Shown here: in pieces, positions 25,363-36,300 of the stretch | How the letters are laid out: every line of letters starts with the position of its first letter | How positions within the stretch are numbered: the stretch's first letter is position 1 | NCBI RefSeq assembly: GCF_023206395.1 | Contig: NZ_CP066149.1 | Location: 2,790,001 to 2,854,000, forward strand | Length of the DNA: 64,000 nucleotides | Direction of reading: 5' to 3' | Origin: Vibrio sp. ED004 | GTDB taxonomy: Bacteria; Pseudomonadota; Gammaproteobacteria; Enterobacterales; Vibrionaceae | Notes under the pieces: generated by a model | Seen by the model: the letters and a program-made list of their open reading frames with translations, nothing else | Told to the model about the DNA's origin: nothing | The model's database searches: none | Translations under genes and position numbers: made by a program

Positions 25363-28300
25363 TTATGCTTTCTTGATACCAGAAGCTTTATCGCTAGCAG
25401 GGGCTTCTTCGATACAAATCGCGATGTCTTTCACTTCGTAAATACGCAGACCATCTTTGCTCAGGTTTGCGTCGCCAACGATGATGCGCTTGCCGTCTTC
25501 GTCTTTAATCGCAGTGATGTGTACATCCAGAGACATCTGTTTGTTCAGAGGGTTAATCTGACCACGGTATTTCCATTTCACTTCAGATTGGATTTGACCA
25601 AACTTCGGATTGCGGAAGCCAGCGCCAAGATCTTTGTTTAGCGCATAGGTTTGCATCAGCTCGATGATCGCTTCGACACCTAGAGAACCTGGCATTACTG
25701 GGTCTTGATGGAAGTGGAACTGGAAGAACCAATCGCTTGGGTCAATCGTGCGCTCAGCGTATAGGTAGCCAAGGCCGTCTTTACCACCGTCGCTTGTGAT
25801 CTGCACGGTATCAATAAAGTTCAAACGACCGCCAGCCAATTTGTAGTGCTCTTGCACTTCACCAGTAGACGAGACAGGTGCATTGAAGTAACGAGTCGTC
25901 TTGTCTAGCAGGTTGATGTTTACATCCGGTGTACGGTTGTTATCAACGTGCCAAGGGTGGGTCACCTTACCGTTGTCCAAACCCAGTTGGTCCTTCAGTG
26001 CAGCACCTTTGAAGTAACCAAATACCGCTGTACCTTCGTAGAAAGGCACACCATCTGTGCTCAGCTCGAAGCTAAAGCTCTGTACGATGTTGGTACCCAT
26101 CATTACGGTTGAAAGCAGGCGAGAATCGTTGGTGATGGTTTTGCCACGTAAGTCGACGTTACGCAGCATTTTGCCGCTGCCGTCTAGGTTACGGAAAAAC
26201 AGTTCTTCACCTGGGAAGCCCAGTGTTGTGCCCATGTAGCCAGAGATGAAGCCGTTTGGCTGCAGCGAAATCTCCATCAATACCGAATAAGGCATCAAGG
26301 TATGGTGGCTGTTTTCATCAAAGTACCATGCATTTTCTGGCACTTCGTATTCAGCGATACACGATGAAGGTTTCTTGAAGTCGCCACGTTTACCGTCGAT
26401 CTCAACGACACGAGTGGTTAACTGCAGATCGCCACACGGAGTACGTGGTGGAATCATTCCACGGTAGATAGAGAAGTCAGGGCCGAAACATTTCTCGATA
26501 TCGCCAGTCGCGAATTCGAACATGTGGTATGGCGTGAATGGAACCGTATCAGGTGTACGGTTTGGGTAATCAGGCGTTACTGGAGCTTCAACGTGTTGAA
26601 GAGGAACTACGCCTTTATTTGGTGCAGTTTCTAGGTCTTCAATTTGTGCCATCAACGGCGCATTTGCTGAAGCCTGTTGGTTCACTGCTGGTGTATGGCC
26701 CAAGTTTTCGATAACAGGGGTCGCGACAGCTGTTTCTAAAGAAGGCAGATAACGAGTACATTCGTCATCTTCTTTGATCATCACACCTAAGTTTTGGAAA
26801 TCAACAATCACCTTGCCGTTCAGCAAAATATCGATGTTAGCTTTCGCGTATGGACGAGGGCTTAGACCAATCTCGGTCACTTCCATGCGGTAAGTCAGTT
26901 CTGCCGATTGTGGTAGAACTTGACCACGACAGCGCACTTGCTGAGGCGCATTTTCAAGCGGTTGGAAACGACCATTTTGAACAAGCGTGTGCATGCCAAG
27001 GTGCATCATGAAGAATTGAAGCAGTTGACCACAACCTTCTGCCATCAAAGAGCCAGCCATTACTGAGTCATCTTTAAAGTGACAAGGGAAGTACCAGTGC
27101 TCAGGCTCTAGCTGCTTGTGACCTTCAATCAGACCAAGTCCCCATGTGCCGCCTTGCGGTTCAACACGGCTAACCTTTTCGATCATCATGAACTTCTCTG
27201 AGCTGAAGCATAGAGAAGGTTGGTGGCGATCAGATTGGTGAGTCGGGCCAAAACACTCTGCAATGTTGGCAGTCAGTAGGTGGCGCAGTTCTTGGTGGTT
27301 AAACTGAGTTTTAGGGCAGTGTAACATTGGGTCGAAGCGTTGCTTAGTCGCAAGCTTACGAGCCTTAATTTCGTCTTCAGTGTGAATCACACCTTTGCCG
27401 TCAGCTAGCTCTTCATCAGTGAAGAAGCCCGCACAGCCGTTGTCCATTTTCAGGATCATCTTGTCGCCAACGAAACATTCGTATGAGAAGAAGAACAGCA
27501 GCGTGTCGCCATTGCGAGCAAAGCTGTTGATTGAGATATTGTAACGCAGCGTATCGCCACCACGAGGCAAGTCGCCAAGGAAGGTCAGCGTACAATCAAG
27601 TAGGCGATAAACACGCTCACCTTTGTTTTCGAAATCAATGCCTAAGTAGCTGATCAGCATTAGGTCACACTGACCAGATTCAACTGCAACAGCCCAAGGG
27701 ATCTGACCATCGACAAGATACGGCGCATCAACTGGGATGTCGTATTCTGTGGTCATGGTACTTGGCTTGTACTCGTTCACTGTCGCGTTGAGCTTAGTAA
27801 CACGAGATACCAATAGGTAGTCAGTGGTTGGCAAGCGAACACGGCGCGAGTAGCTATCAATGATCGCGTAGTCAGGACCAAACACGTTCGCAATATCACC
27901 TTCCGCGTACTCAACCAAATCATCGTAATCCCAGATACACGGCTTACGGATTGGTTTTACTGGTGTTGGCGTTGCAAGTACGTTGACTGGCGCTTCCTGA
28001 ACCTGATCCGGTTGAGCTTGAACAGATTGAGCTGCCGTTTGTTGACCATTCGTTTGTTGACCACTCGTTTGTTGAATCAGGGCATTGCTATCTAAACCAG
28101 ACGTCACTGCGTTTAGCTGTGCTTTTAATAGAGCATCGGCAATCTGCAGGCCTTGTGCACGTGTTTGCAAAAAGGCTTTGTGAACTTGCTGTGCCGCCTG
28201 CTGGTTTTGAGCAAAGGCTTGGTTGTGTGGTGTTACAGATAGCTGTGGTGCTTCATCCGTATTAGCGTTGATGTTTGATACGCCATTTTTAGCGGATAGG

Positions 28301-31300
28301 ACATGAGTCATATTGCTGTGGTTACCTGTTAGCTGACTGTGGCGAGTTGGCGCCAGAGTAGGGGATACTGATGTAGGAGTTTCGATGACTGGCTCTAGCG
28401 CGTTCTGCGCTAATGCTTTCTTCTCTAACTCTTTTGGCGCAATCGCTGCTTGAATGCTTGCTGTCGTAGGAACCGACGCCACTCTTGCTGCTTGTTTACC
28501 AGAAGCTTTTTGTTGAATGTGCGCTAGATTAGCGATTGGTGTCTCTGCGATGTGTTGATAAATATCGCGACCACCGAGAGTCACTTGTTTAACCAATTGA
28601 CGCTTAGCATCACTTGCCAGTTCACTCCTTAAACGAACAGAAAGTGATTGAGATTCAATACTCGATTGGCTTAGTAGTAGCTGTGAACATTGTCCTTCGC
28701 TGATGTTGGCAACAATCGCGTTCTTAGAGCTGATGCTTGGATTCAGAGGTGCAAGGTTCAGATTGAGCAGGCCGTGTAGTAGGCTCGCCATGCCAGAAGC
28801 AGCGGAGCAATGACCAACACGTTGACTCGCTTGAGTCGTTTTTGTGTCCGTGAAACTTAGAGACGAAGACTGATGTAATGTAGATTCAGGAGCATGGTTA
28901 AGCTCAAGCAGAGAAATATCGTTCGAGCTCATGCCGACTTGAGTCAGCAATTCATCGGTAACGGCGTTGTTACGCTCGCTTGCACCAAAGGCCAATGCAT
29001 TGATGCTACCGTAAGCTGTATCTTGGTTGCTTGTTACTTGATTCTCTTCAACAAGAATGATTGCACCTGCGCCTTCACCCACATTCCAACTGCCTTCTTG
29101 CGGCTGTCCGAATTTAGGAGCAAGCGACACAGGGCTCACACTGTTCTTCAGAATCACATGTTCTGCACTGCCACTAAGGTCAACGGCTGCAATTACAACA
29201 GCGTCCATTGATTCTTGAGACATCAAGTTTTGTGCGACATCGATACAACGTGCAACTGACTGCTCAGCGGCTGAAATCGTAAAGGCAGGGCCGTTAAAGT
29301 CCCACAATGAAGAGATACGCGAAGCCATGATATTGCCGATGAAACTGGTGTATTGGTTCAGCTTGGCTGCGTCCATCACACTGTCCATCGCGATGGTTTC
29401 TAGCGATTGGTATTCATCTTGTGTTAGCTCAATACCCATGTTGGCAAAGCTGTCAGCCAGTTGGCTATGCAGGTTTACGCGCCCACGGAATTGGTGCATC
29501 TCAAGCTCTGTTTCCATCGCTACGAGTACTGCAACCTTTTGGCCCGCTACGAGCTTGGCATCTTTGATGGCTTCATCTGCAACTTTCATCAGTAACAACT
29601 GCTGAGAGATCAAACGGTCATCTTCATTAGGCGGCACTTTGAAGCGAAGGAAGTCGAGATCGAATTGATCGATGTAAGCTCCGTTTGGAATGCCGTGCAA
29701 ACCAAACTGATTCAGTAGTTCTGGATGTTGGTCTAAGCCTTTCCAGCGTTTCTTAGGCAAAGCAATGAAAGCATCGTTGTTGGTCTCAATCGCAGTGCTT
29801 AGCGCATTGATGCTTTGCAGAGAACCGAAGTGAGACGCTAGACCAGTAATGCTTAAATTAGACGGCTGTAGGCTTGGAGAAGCTGACTCTAGAGTCTGGT
29901 TTACATGACTCGTATCTGAATACGCTTCAAGCAGTAAGTGAGCGTTACAACCACCGAAACCAAATACAGACACACCCGCACAGCGCTCTTGGTTACCCGC
30001 TTTACTTGGCCAAGGTTGGACTTGTGTTGGTAGCGTCTGTGAGCCAAATAAACCTTCTGGTGAAGACAGTGGCTTGTCTAAGTTAATACTTGGTGGAAGA
30101 ACGCCTTCTTTCATCGCAAAGATCATCTTCATGATCCCTGGCATACCTGCTGCCGTCAGTAAGTGACCGAGGTTTGACTTCGCAGAGCCAATTAATGGCG
30201 GGTTAGAACCATTCAACTTCTCAGTAAAGAATCGCTCCATTGAGGTCAACTCAACCTTGTCACCTAATGGTGTGCCGGTTGCGTGACACTCAATCACTTC
30301 GATGCTGTCTGGTGTTAGGTTTGAAGCCTCGTAAGCACGTTCAAAGGCTTGTACTTGTCCTTTGCTGTTTGGGCTTAATACGAACTGGCCACGGCCATCG
30401 TTCGACAAGCCAATGCCGCTCACTACCGCATAAATGTTGTCGCCATCACGCTCTGCATCAGCTAAACGTTTTAGCACTAAAACACCGGCACCTTCGCCAG
30501 CAAATAGACCTTTACTGTTGCTATCAAACGGAACCGAAACACCGTGGTCTGGGTAAGCGTGGAAGATGGAAAAACCCATGTTGATGAAGAATGGGTCAGC
30601 ACCTGATACCGCACCTGCCAACATCATGTCGGCTTTGCCTGTGTTTAAGTAGTCACACGCTAACTTCAATGAATACACCGAACTTGCACATGCCGCATCT
30701 AGGCTAAGTTGCACGTTGCCTAGACCTAATGCATCAGCCACTAACTTAGAGGCGTTGTGTGCTGCCGCACCGTTGATCGGGTTGAGGTCTTGAGCCGTTT
30801 CATTGGTTGGTAGCAGTGAAAACTGGTCATTAGCCAATTTAGCTTGTAGTGCTTTCTCGACCACCGAGTGATACATCGGCAGAAACAGATCGTTCGAACG
30901 TGTTGTTGGGAACGAAAGCGCTCCCATGATCACACCTGTACGCTCTAAAACATCGGCATTCAGATCAATACCGGCGTCGATTAAAGCCTTACGACTGGTA
31001 TCCAAAGCCCAAAGGAAACTCTGGTCGACACCTTTAAATGACTCGGCTGTTAAACGGTAGCCATTACTGTCGAAATTGAAGTTTTCGATGTAGCCGCCTT
31101 TATCACAGTAAAAGCGGTCTGACTCACCTTGCTCGCCCTGATAGCTTTCAGGTTTAGCGCCTAACTTTTCAGCGCTTAATGTGGTTCGAGAATCTTTTTT
31201 GTTCAGCAAGTTTTGCCAAAAATCTTTTGGCGTATCAGCTTCTGGGTATTGATTGGCAATACCGACAATCGCGATCTTATTGCACTTCACTTGCTGCTTA

Positions 31301-31332
31301 GTCTTGGCTTGAGCCTGATATTGAGAACTCAT
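25363..31332 (-). CDS. pfaC: PUFA synthase subunit PfaC (KS-CLF-DH-DH)
   Basis: A 1989-residue subunit. Domains in order: ketosynthase (about residues 15-470, active Cys215 in DAACASS); a second KS-like chain-length factor (about 510-920) in which the Cys is replaced (SAAEQSVARC near 690); a Gln/Thr/Pro-rich linker (~960-1150); and two FabA-like hotdog dehydratase domains (about 1170-1500 and 1560-1960). The catalytic His segments are CHFKDDSVMAGSLMAEG (~1416) and FHFHQDPVMPGSLGVEA (~1873). It extends the chain and introduces and isomerises double bonds. The start overlaps the pfaB stop by 4 bp (ATGA). Confidence 0.96.
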   Translation of the reverse strand: MSSQYQAQAKTKQQVKCNKIAIVGIANQYPEADTPKDFWQNLLNKKDSRTTLSAEKLGAKPESYQGEQGESDRFYCDKGGYIENFNFDSNGYRLTAESFKGVDQSFLWALDTSRKALIDAGIDLNADVLERTGVIMGALSFPTTRSNDLFLPMYHSVVEKALQAKLANDQFSLLPTNETAQDLNPINGAAAHNASKLVADALGLGNVQLSLDAACASSVYSLKLACDYLNTGKADMMLAGAVSGADPFFINMGFSIFHAYPDHGVSVPFDSNSKGLFAGEGAGVLVLKRLADAERDGDNIYAVVSGIGLSNDGRGQFVLSPNSKGQVQAFERAYEASNLTPDSIEVIECHATGTPLGDKVELTSMERFFTEKLNGSNPPLIGSAKSNLGHLLTAAGMPGIMKMIFAMKEGVLPPSINLDKPLSSPEGLFGSQTLPTQVQPWPSKAGNQERCAGVSVFGFGGCNAHLLLEAYSDTSHVNQTLESASPSLQPSNLSITGLASHFGSLQSINALSTAIETNNDAFIALPKKRWKGLDQHPELLNQFGLHGIPNGAYIDQFDLDFLRFKVPPNEDDRLISQQLLLMKVADEAIKDAKLVAGQKVAVLVAMETELEMHQFRGRVNLHSQLADSFANMGIELTQDEYQSLETIAMDSVMDAAKLNQYTSFIGNIMASRISSLWDFNGPAFTISAAEQSVARCIDVAQNLMSQESMDAVVIAAVDLSGSAEHVILKNSVSPVSLAPKFGQPQEGSWNVGEGAGAIILVEENQVTSNQDTAYGSINALAFGASERNNAVTDELLTQVGMSSNDISLLELNHAPESTLHQSSSLSFTDTKTTQASQRVGHCSAASGMASLLHGLLNLNLAPLNPSISSKNAIVANISEGQCSQLLLSQSSIESQSLSVRLRSELASDAKRQLVKQVTLGGRDIYQHIAETPIANLAHIQQKASGKQAARVASVPTTASIQAAIAPKELEKKALAQNALEPVIETPTSVSPTLAPTRHSQLTGNHSNMTHVLSAKNGVSNINANTDEAPQLSVTPHNQAFAQNQQAAQQVHKAFLQTRAQGLQIADALLKAQLNAVTSGLDSNALIQQTSGQQTNGQQTAAQSVQAQPDQVQEAPVNVLATPTPVKPIRKPCIWDYDDLVEYAEGDIANVFGPDYAIIDSYSRRVRLPTTDYLLVSRVTKLNATVNEYKPSTMTTEYDIPVDAPYLVDGQIPWAVAVESGQCDLMLISYLGIDFENKGERVYRLLDCTLTFLGDLPRGGDTLRYNISINSFARNGDTLLFFFSYECFVGDKMILKMDNGCAGFFTDEELADGKGVIHTEDEIKARKLATKQRFDPMLHCPKTQFNHQELRHLLTANIAECFGPTHQSDRHQPSLCFSSEKFMMIEKVSRVEPQGGTWGLGLIEGHKQLEPEHWYFPCHFKDDSVMAGSLMAEGCGQLLQFFMMHLGMHTLVQNGRFQPLENAPQQVRCRGQVLPQSAELTYRMEVTEIGLSPRPYAKANIDILLNGKVIVDFQNLGVMIKEDDECTRYLPSLETAVATPVIENLGHTPAVNQQASANAPLMAQIEDLETAPNKGVVPLQHVEAPVTPDYPNRTPDTVPFTPYHMFEFATGDIEKCFGPDFSIYRGMIPPRTPCGDLQLTTRVVEIDGKRGDFKKPSSCIAEYEVPENAWYFDENSHHTLMPYSVLMEISLQPNGFISGYMGTTLGFPGEELFFRNLDGSGKMLRNVDLRGKTITNDSRLLSTVMMGTNIVQSFSFELSTDGVPFYEGTAVFGYFKGAALKDQLGLDNGKVTHPWHVDNNRTPDVNINLLDKTTRYFNAPVSSTGEVQEHYKLAGGRLNFIDTVQITSDGGKDGLGYLYAERTIDPSDWFFQFHFHQDPVMPGSLGVEAIIELMQTYALNKDLGAGFRNPKFGQIQSEVKWKYRGQINPLNKQMSLDVHITAIKDEDGKRIIVGDANLSKDGLRIYEVKDIAICIEEAPASDKASGIKKA

Positions 31333-33362
31333 ACTAGCTCTCCTTGATGATTCACTGCGCTGCCTTGAGCCACACCGCTTAATTGTTTAGCGGCGGTGAT
31401 CTGTTGCTCTAACCCTTGAATAAGTGGCTCGACAGACAGTGGGATTTGATGAGTAATGAGCTGACCAATGCATTTGATGAGCGTGACAACATCGTCACCG
31501 CCTTTGGCATTGGAAGCGATTGAGCTGTACTGGTCGGCTACGTTGTCGCTACGATTGATCTTGTCGATCAATGTGCTGGTTTGACGATCGGCACCCACTT
31601 CAACAAACAGGCGAGCACCTTGCTGACGTGCACTCTGGATCAACGCGGTGAAATCCAGCGTTGAACAGAAAGTGTCGGCAATCGAAAGGGCGATACTATC
31701 GCTGTCGATATTGATTGGTGCGCCCGTCGGTAGACCTGTTGCGCTGATAAAGCGGATATGCTTTGGCAACTCGTCGAACAGTGGTTGCGTGTAAAACTCT
31801 CGCACTTGGTTATGCTGACTTAGCGCTGGTGTGGTGTGCATTGCGGTAACACGGTTCGCTGCAATGCCACGTTTACCCAGTTTTTTGAGTAGTGCACGGC
31901 ATGTGCTTTCACAACCGGCCAGTACACAAGTATCGCCTTGGATGATTGCAAGATAAGCACGTGGAAACTCCGGTAACAGAGCCTCAATCGCTTGTGCATC
32001 ACTGCGAACCACAAAGCTATTCCATTGGATGTTTTCGTCGCTGTTCAGCTGCCAATCTTGACGCACTGCTGTGAGTTCGCCAGAAATAGCCGTGGTGAAA
32101 ATTGGGCTAGTTTGAGTCATCTCAATCAGCGCATGTGGATTTTTCCAAACATTTAAGCTTGCCCACATCGAGGCTTCACCTTTGGAGTAACCTAAGGCGA
32201 AATCTGGCTGCACTTTGAATTCATCACACAGCAGTTGTGTTAACAGATAACTACTGCCCACACCTGCAATTGCCAACTCACTGAGCGACATTTCTTGCGA
32301 GTCGTCAGCGTAAGTTTTCTCGGCCTGCAGCATCTCTTTCAAGTTACCTTCACGTTCTAAACGAGCAAATAACTGTGGGAAATGGTGGTGAAATTCACGC
32401 AACATACCGGGATAAACCGTGCCAACACCTGGGTAAACAAATGCAACGCCACCTTTGCTTTGAGGCTTCGGTGAGAAACAACTGCCCGCTGGAGTCTTGT
32501 ATTGGCTATTGTCAGCCATTACTTTTGGCAACGCATTTTCTAGCGCTGTGATTTCTTGTAGTGCAGCCTCAATTGAAGCCGCCTGAATCACGATGTTCGC
32601 GTTAAGGCCAGCATTGTGCTGAACGTTTTGGAAGTGACTTAGGTTTGAATGCATTAAGGTGGCGATAGCAATTTCGCTGTCCGCTGAATTGCTAATGCAA
32701 TTAAGCTCTTCTCTTAACGAGGTTAGCTGAGAAACTAATTCAGCTTGGTCATTGCCAGAAACCACAAACATTAAGCGTTCGCTGGATAGCAAGGTTTTTG
32801 GTTCTTGCAAACCGGTCGCTTGAGTCAGTATCAGGCTGGTGGCGTTTTGGCTATCGTCATTGAAGGTCAATGAAGCAACACGTGCTTTGTTCGGCTCAGT
32901 GAACCAGTAATGATTAGCTGATGAACGGCTCGATATCGCATTAACCATATTCAGCAATTCATCAAACTGCTGCGAAGCAGAGAGTGCTGAGTATTGCTGT
33001 TGATGGCTTAAATCTGTCGCGGGGCGGCGTGCAATATCCAGAGCAAGCTCAACGCTATCTTCGATAGTTGCATCTGCAAAACTCGCTAGATAAGCGTGTG
33101 GATGAATCTTGTTCTGAGCAGCGGTCAGTGCACTCAACATCACCAATGATGGAGCGAGAGAATCCAAACAAAGCTTAACAGCACTACCTTGATTGACTGC
33201 CTCAATCGCTTGAGTAAGCGCTTGATTAAAACTGCCATCAATCACAACAGTCATCATCTCAGGAAGCGAAGGTGATAAGTCGGCAGAAAGCTCAGCCGCG
33301 TTTGCTGGCTGAGCTAAAAGAGCGATGCGTAATGGCATCGCTTTATTAGTAGGAACAGTCAC
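31329..33362 (-). CDS. pfaB: PUFA synthase acyltransferase subunit PfaB
   Basis: A 677-residue subunit with a degenerate N-terminal half and a C-terminal acyltransferase domain (about residues 300-640). The nucleophile Ser393 lies in LGYSKGEASMWA, and VAFVYPGVGTVYPGM marks the domain start. Across the family PfaB has been linked to whether EPA or DHA is made, so this gene matters for product prediction. The start is GTG at 33362, sharing one base with the pfaA TAG; AAGGAG lies 11 nt upstream, within the pfaA end. ATG nine codons in (PLRIALLAQP follows) is an alternative start. Confidence 0.94.
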   Translation of the reverse strand: MTVPTNKAMPLRIALLAQPANAAELSADLSPSLPEMMTVVIDGSFNQALTQAIEAVNQGSAVKLCLDSLAPSLVMLSALTAAQNKIHPHAYLASFADATIEDSVELALDIARRPATDLSHQQQYSALSASQQFDELLNMVNAISSRSSANHYWFTEPNKARVASLTFNDDSQNATSLILTQATGLQEPKTLLSSERLMFVVSGNDQAELVSQLTSLREELNCISNSADSEIAIATLMHSNLSHFQNVQHNAGLNANIVIQAASIEAALQEITALENALPKVMADNSQYKTPAGSCFSPKPQSKGGVAFVYPGVGTVYPGMLREFHHHFPQLFARLEREGNLKEMLQAEKTYADDSQEMSLSELAIAGVGSSYLLTQLLCDEFKVQPDFALGYSKGEASMWASLNVWKNPHALIEMTQTSPIFTTAISGELTAVRQDWQLNSDENIQWNSFVVRSDAQAIEALLPEFPRAYLAIIQGDTCVLAGCESTCRALLKKLGKRGIAANRVTAMHTTPALSQHNQVREFYTQPLFDELPKHIRFISATGLPTGAPINIDSDSIALSIADTFCSTLDFTALIQSARQQGARLFVEVGADRQTSTLIDKINRSDNVADQYSSIASNAKGGDDVVTLIKCIGQLITHQIPLSVEPLIQGLEQQITAAKQLSGVAQGSAVNHQGELV

Positions 33363-36300
33363 TATGACAATTGCTCCTTTTCTGCGTTCTTATTAGACTC
33401 TTTCTTCGATACTGCTGAGCTAGATTTCGGCAAAAACGCGTCATTTAAGCCCTTGCTGATGGTGACTTTGGCACCTTTCATTACTGCGCTTAAACGACCA
33501 TCCTGGTGGTAAAGCGAGATATCAGCTTGCAGTGAACGAGCCATGCTTTTTATCACGCTCAGCTCCAGCCAACCTTGGTCACCATTGTGCATCGGTGCGT
33601 AACAAATAAACTCACTAATTGCAGACGGTAGGCTTGCTGCACCGTATTTCAATCGAGCCCATACCAACATGGCTTGCAGTAAATAATCTTCCGCGAATGG
33701 CTGGCTATCACCAAAACCTTGCTTAGGAATAAACGATCCGCAGTCGCTGTTTTCAATCTGAGGCAACTTGCATTGAGCCAATAAGCCTAAGTCGTCAAAG
33801 CGTTCGACTGAGGTAATACCTTGCAATCTTGGTCCGTGAAACAGAGTGCCGTCACTGTATAGAGCTTGTGCCGTTGTTACAGGTGTTGAAGTGCTAGCTT
33901 CAAAACGCTTTTCTGACGCTTGTTGAGCATCTTCAGCCCCTTGCACAGAGGCAACTTGCAACTGAGCTTGATACTGTGGTCGCCCTTGGCAACTGATCAC
34001 CGCTTTTAGCTGAGCTTTTGATTTAGCGTCAGAGGAAAGAACCAGTTTTAGTTCTTGTACTTCATCGGTATCAAAAATCACACCCTTAAGCAGTTTGTAG
34101 TTGTGAACGCTAACGTTCACACCTAACAGTTGCTCTGCTACTTCGCGCATCCATTGGATGGCACACACTGTCGGTAACACTGGGTTACCGGCAATGCAGT
34201 GATCTTGAATGAAAGGCAATGCCTTCGGGTCAAGATGACGTGTCACAGTGATGCTTGTATTCAGCGGACTCTTTGCAAGATGCACAGACTCCGCATTAAG
34301 CTTTTTTACAGCAGCTTCCTTGTTGTCAGAACCTTGCATGCTCGTACCAACCAGCAATTGAATGCCAGTCTCGTTCAGTAGTTGAGAACTAAATAGTTCA
34401 GCACCTGCCTGAAGAGGAATCACGTACACACCGCGCTCTGTAAACATACGTTTCAGTGCTGCGTTTACCATGCCACCGTCCCACGGTCCCCAGTTGAAGC
34501 TCATCACTTTCGCTTGAGGGTTACGAGCAGACAATTGCAGAGCCGCTTTGTTTAGGATTTCGTTAGACATCGAGTAATCACTTTGGCCTGTATTTCCGTA
34601 GAAACCCGCTGCCGAAGAGAACATCGCAATCAGCTTTAGCTTGCTGCTATCAAGACCACCAAGAACCGCTTCTAGTCCGCCCACTTTGGTGCCGTAAACC
34701 ATGTTCAGTTCATCAAGTGTTTTATCTTGAATATGCTTGTCAGCCAGTACACCTGCACCATGGATAAGACCTGTAATGTCGTTGAAGTTTGCCAGCGTTT
34801 TCGCTACTGACTCATGGTTCGATACATCTAGGCTTAGGTATTCAGCACTTGCGCCAATCTCGTTGAAAGCAGCTAGTGCTGCATTGATTTCAAGGCTGCT
34901 CAATACAGGTTTTAGTAAGGCATCAACTTTCTTCGGCGTTGGCTTATCACCCGTTGCTTGTAGGTGAGCAATCGCTGCCGGTTTCAATTCAGTCTGTTGT
35001 TTGCCTTGAGCCCATTGAGGTAGCTCTTGTGATGTAATGTGTTTACTACGACCAGCAAGAATGAAGTGAGACTTACATTGCTTAGCAAGCGTTAGTGCAC
35101 ATTCAAACGTCACGCCTTTAGCGCCACCCGTTACGAGAACTTTGTCGCTCTTGGTGAGCTGAGCGCCTGCGTTTTTGGTTTGTGCTGCACCTGGTGTTGC
35201 AGCGATCAATGTTGCACGACCAGAATCACCGTTTTCCGCATGGCTAAGACCGATTTCAACCGTGTTGGTATCGATATCGAACAGTTCGCCTGTAATAGCC
35301 TCAGATAGGTGACGAGCATCAATAGAAGCGTCAGCATCCAATGCACGGCAGAACACGTTTGACCATTCATGGCTCAGTGTCTTAGTTAGACCAGACAACG
35401 CGGCTTGGTTAAGTTCTGCATTTGCTAATTGCTTAGTATCTAGGTAACCAAAGCCACCATCGATACGGCTTAGCGTGAAGAACACGCTGCGACCTGAAAC
35501 GGCATTCAGCTGACCATTTAGGTGCTTAGCGAATAAGAACGCTGTCGTCAGTGAAGCTCTTGAGTCTGCATTCAAGTTAACCGCTTGCTCGTTGCTTTGT
35601 TTTGCATCAACGATAGCTTGCAGGTGAATGAAACCAGCAATCACTTTGTTTGACGTTTTAAGGTCTGCTTCGATGTCGTTAATTACCGCAGTCACACCAG
35701 CATCATCGACGCTGTTGAGTGTGTAGCTTGCGATTTCACTGTTTAAAGGTGACGCGGCAGAAAGAGCACTACGTACTACAGCAACTTGAATGCCGTTAGC
35801 GGTCAACTTTTCTGCTAGAACACCAGCGTTGTGACCATCATCGGTGATCACGACGCAAGCGTCTTTTGAGAAACAATCGACGAGTTTATCTGCCGCTGGT
35901 AGCTTTTTTAGCGCTACCTCCTTGTGTGGAGGAAGCTCCGCTGTCGCTGTTTCTGCGATAGGCGTGACTGATTCAGCTTTTGGAGTCGCTACGGGTGCAG
36001 CAGCGGATAGCTTGCTTTGCATGTAGGTAACGATTTCACCAAGCGTACGACACTCTGCTAAGTCTTCAGGATTTAGCTCTGGCAGCGTTGGTAGCTGGTC
36101 TTGAACCGTACCTAGAATCTCAACACGTTTGATTGAGTCGATACCAAGGTCTGCTTCCATGTCCATTGCTAGATCGAGCATTTCTGCTGGGTAACCTGTT
36201 TTGTCGGCAACCACTTCCATCATTGTTGATTGAACATGAACAGGGTTTAGGTCGTTGCTCGCGCTTTGTACAGCGGTTGCAGTTGCTTCTGGAGCAGGTG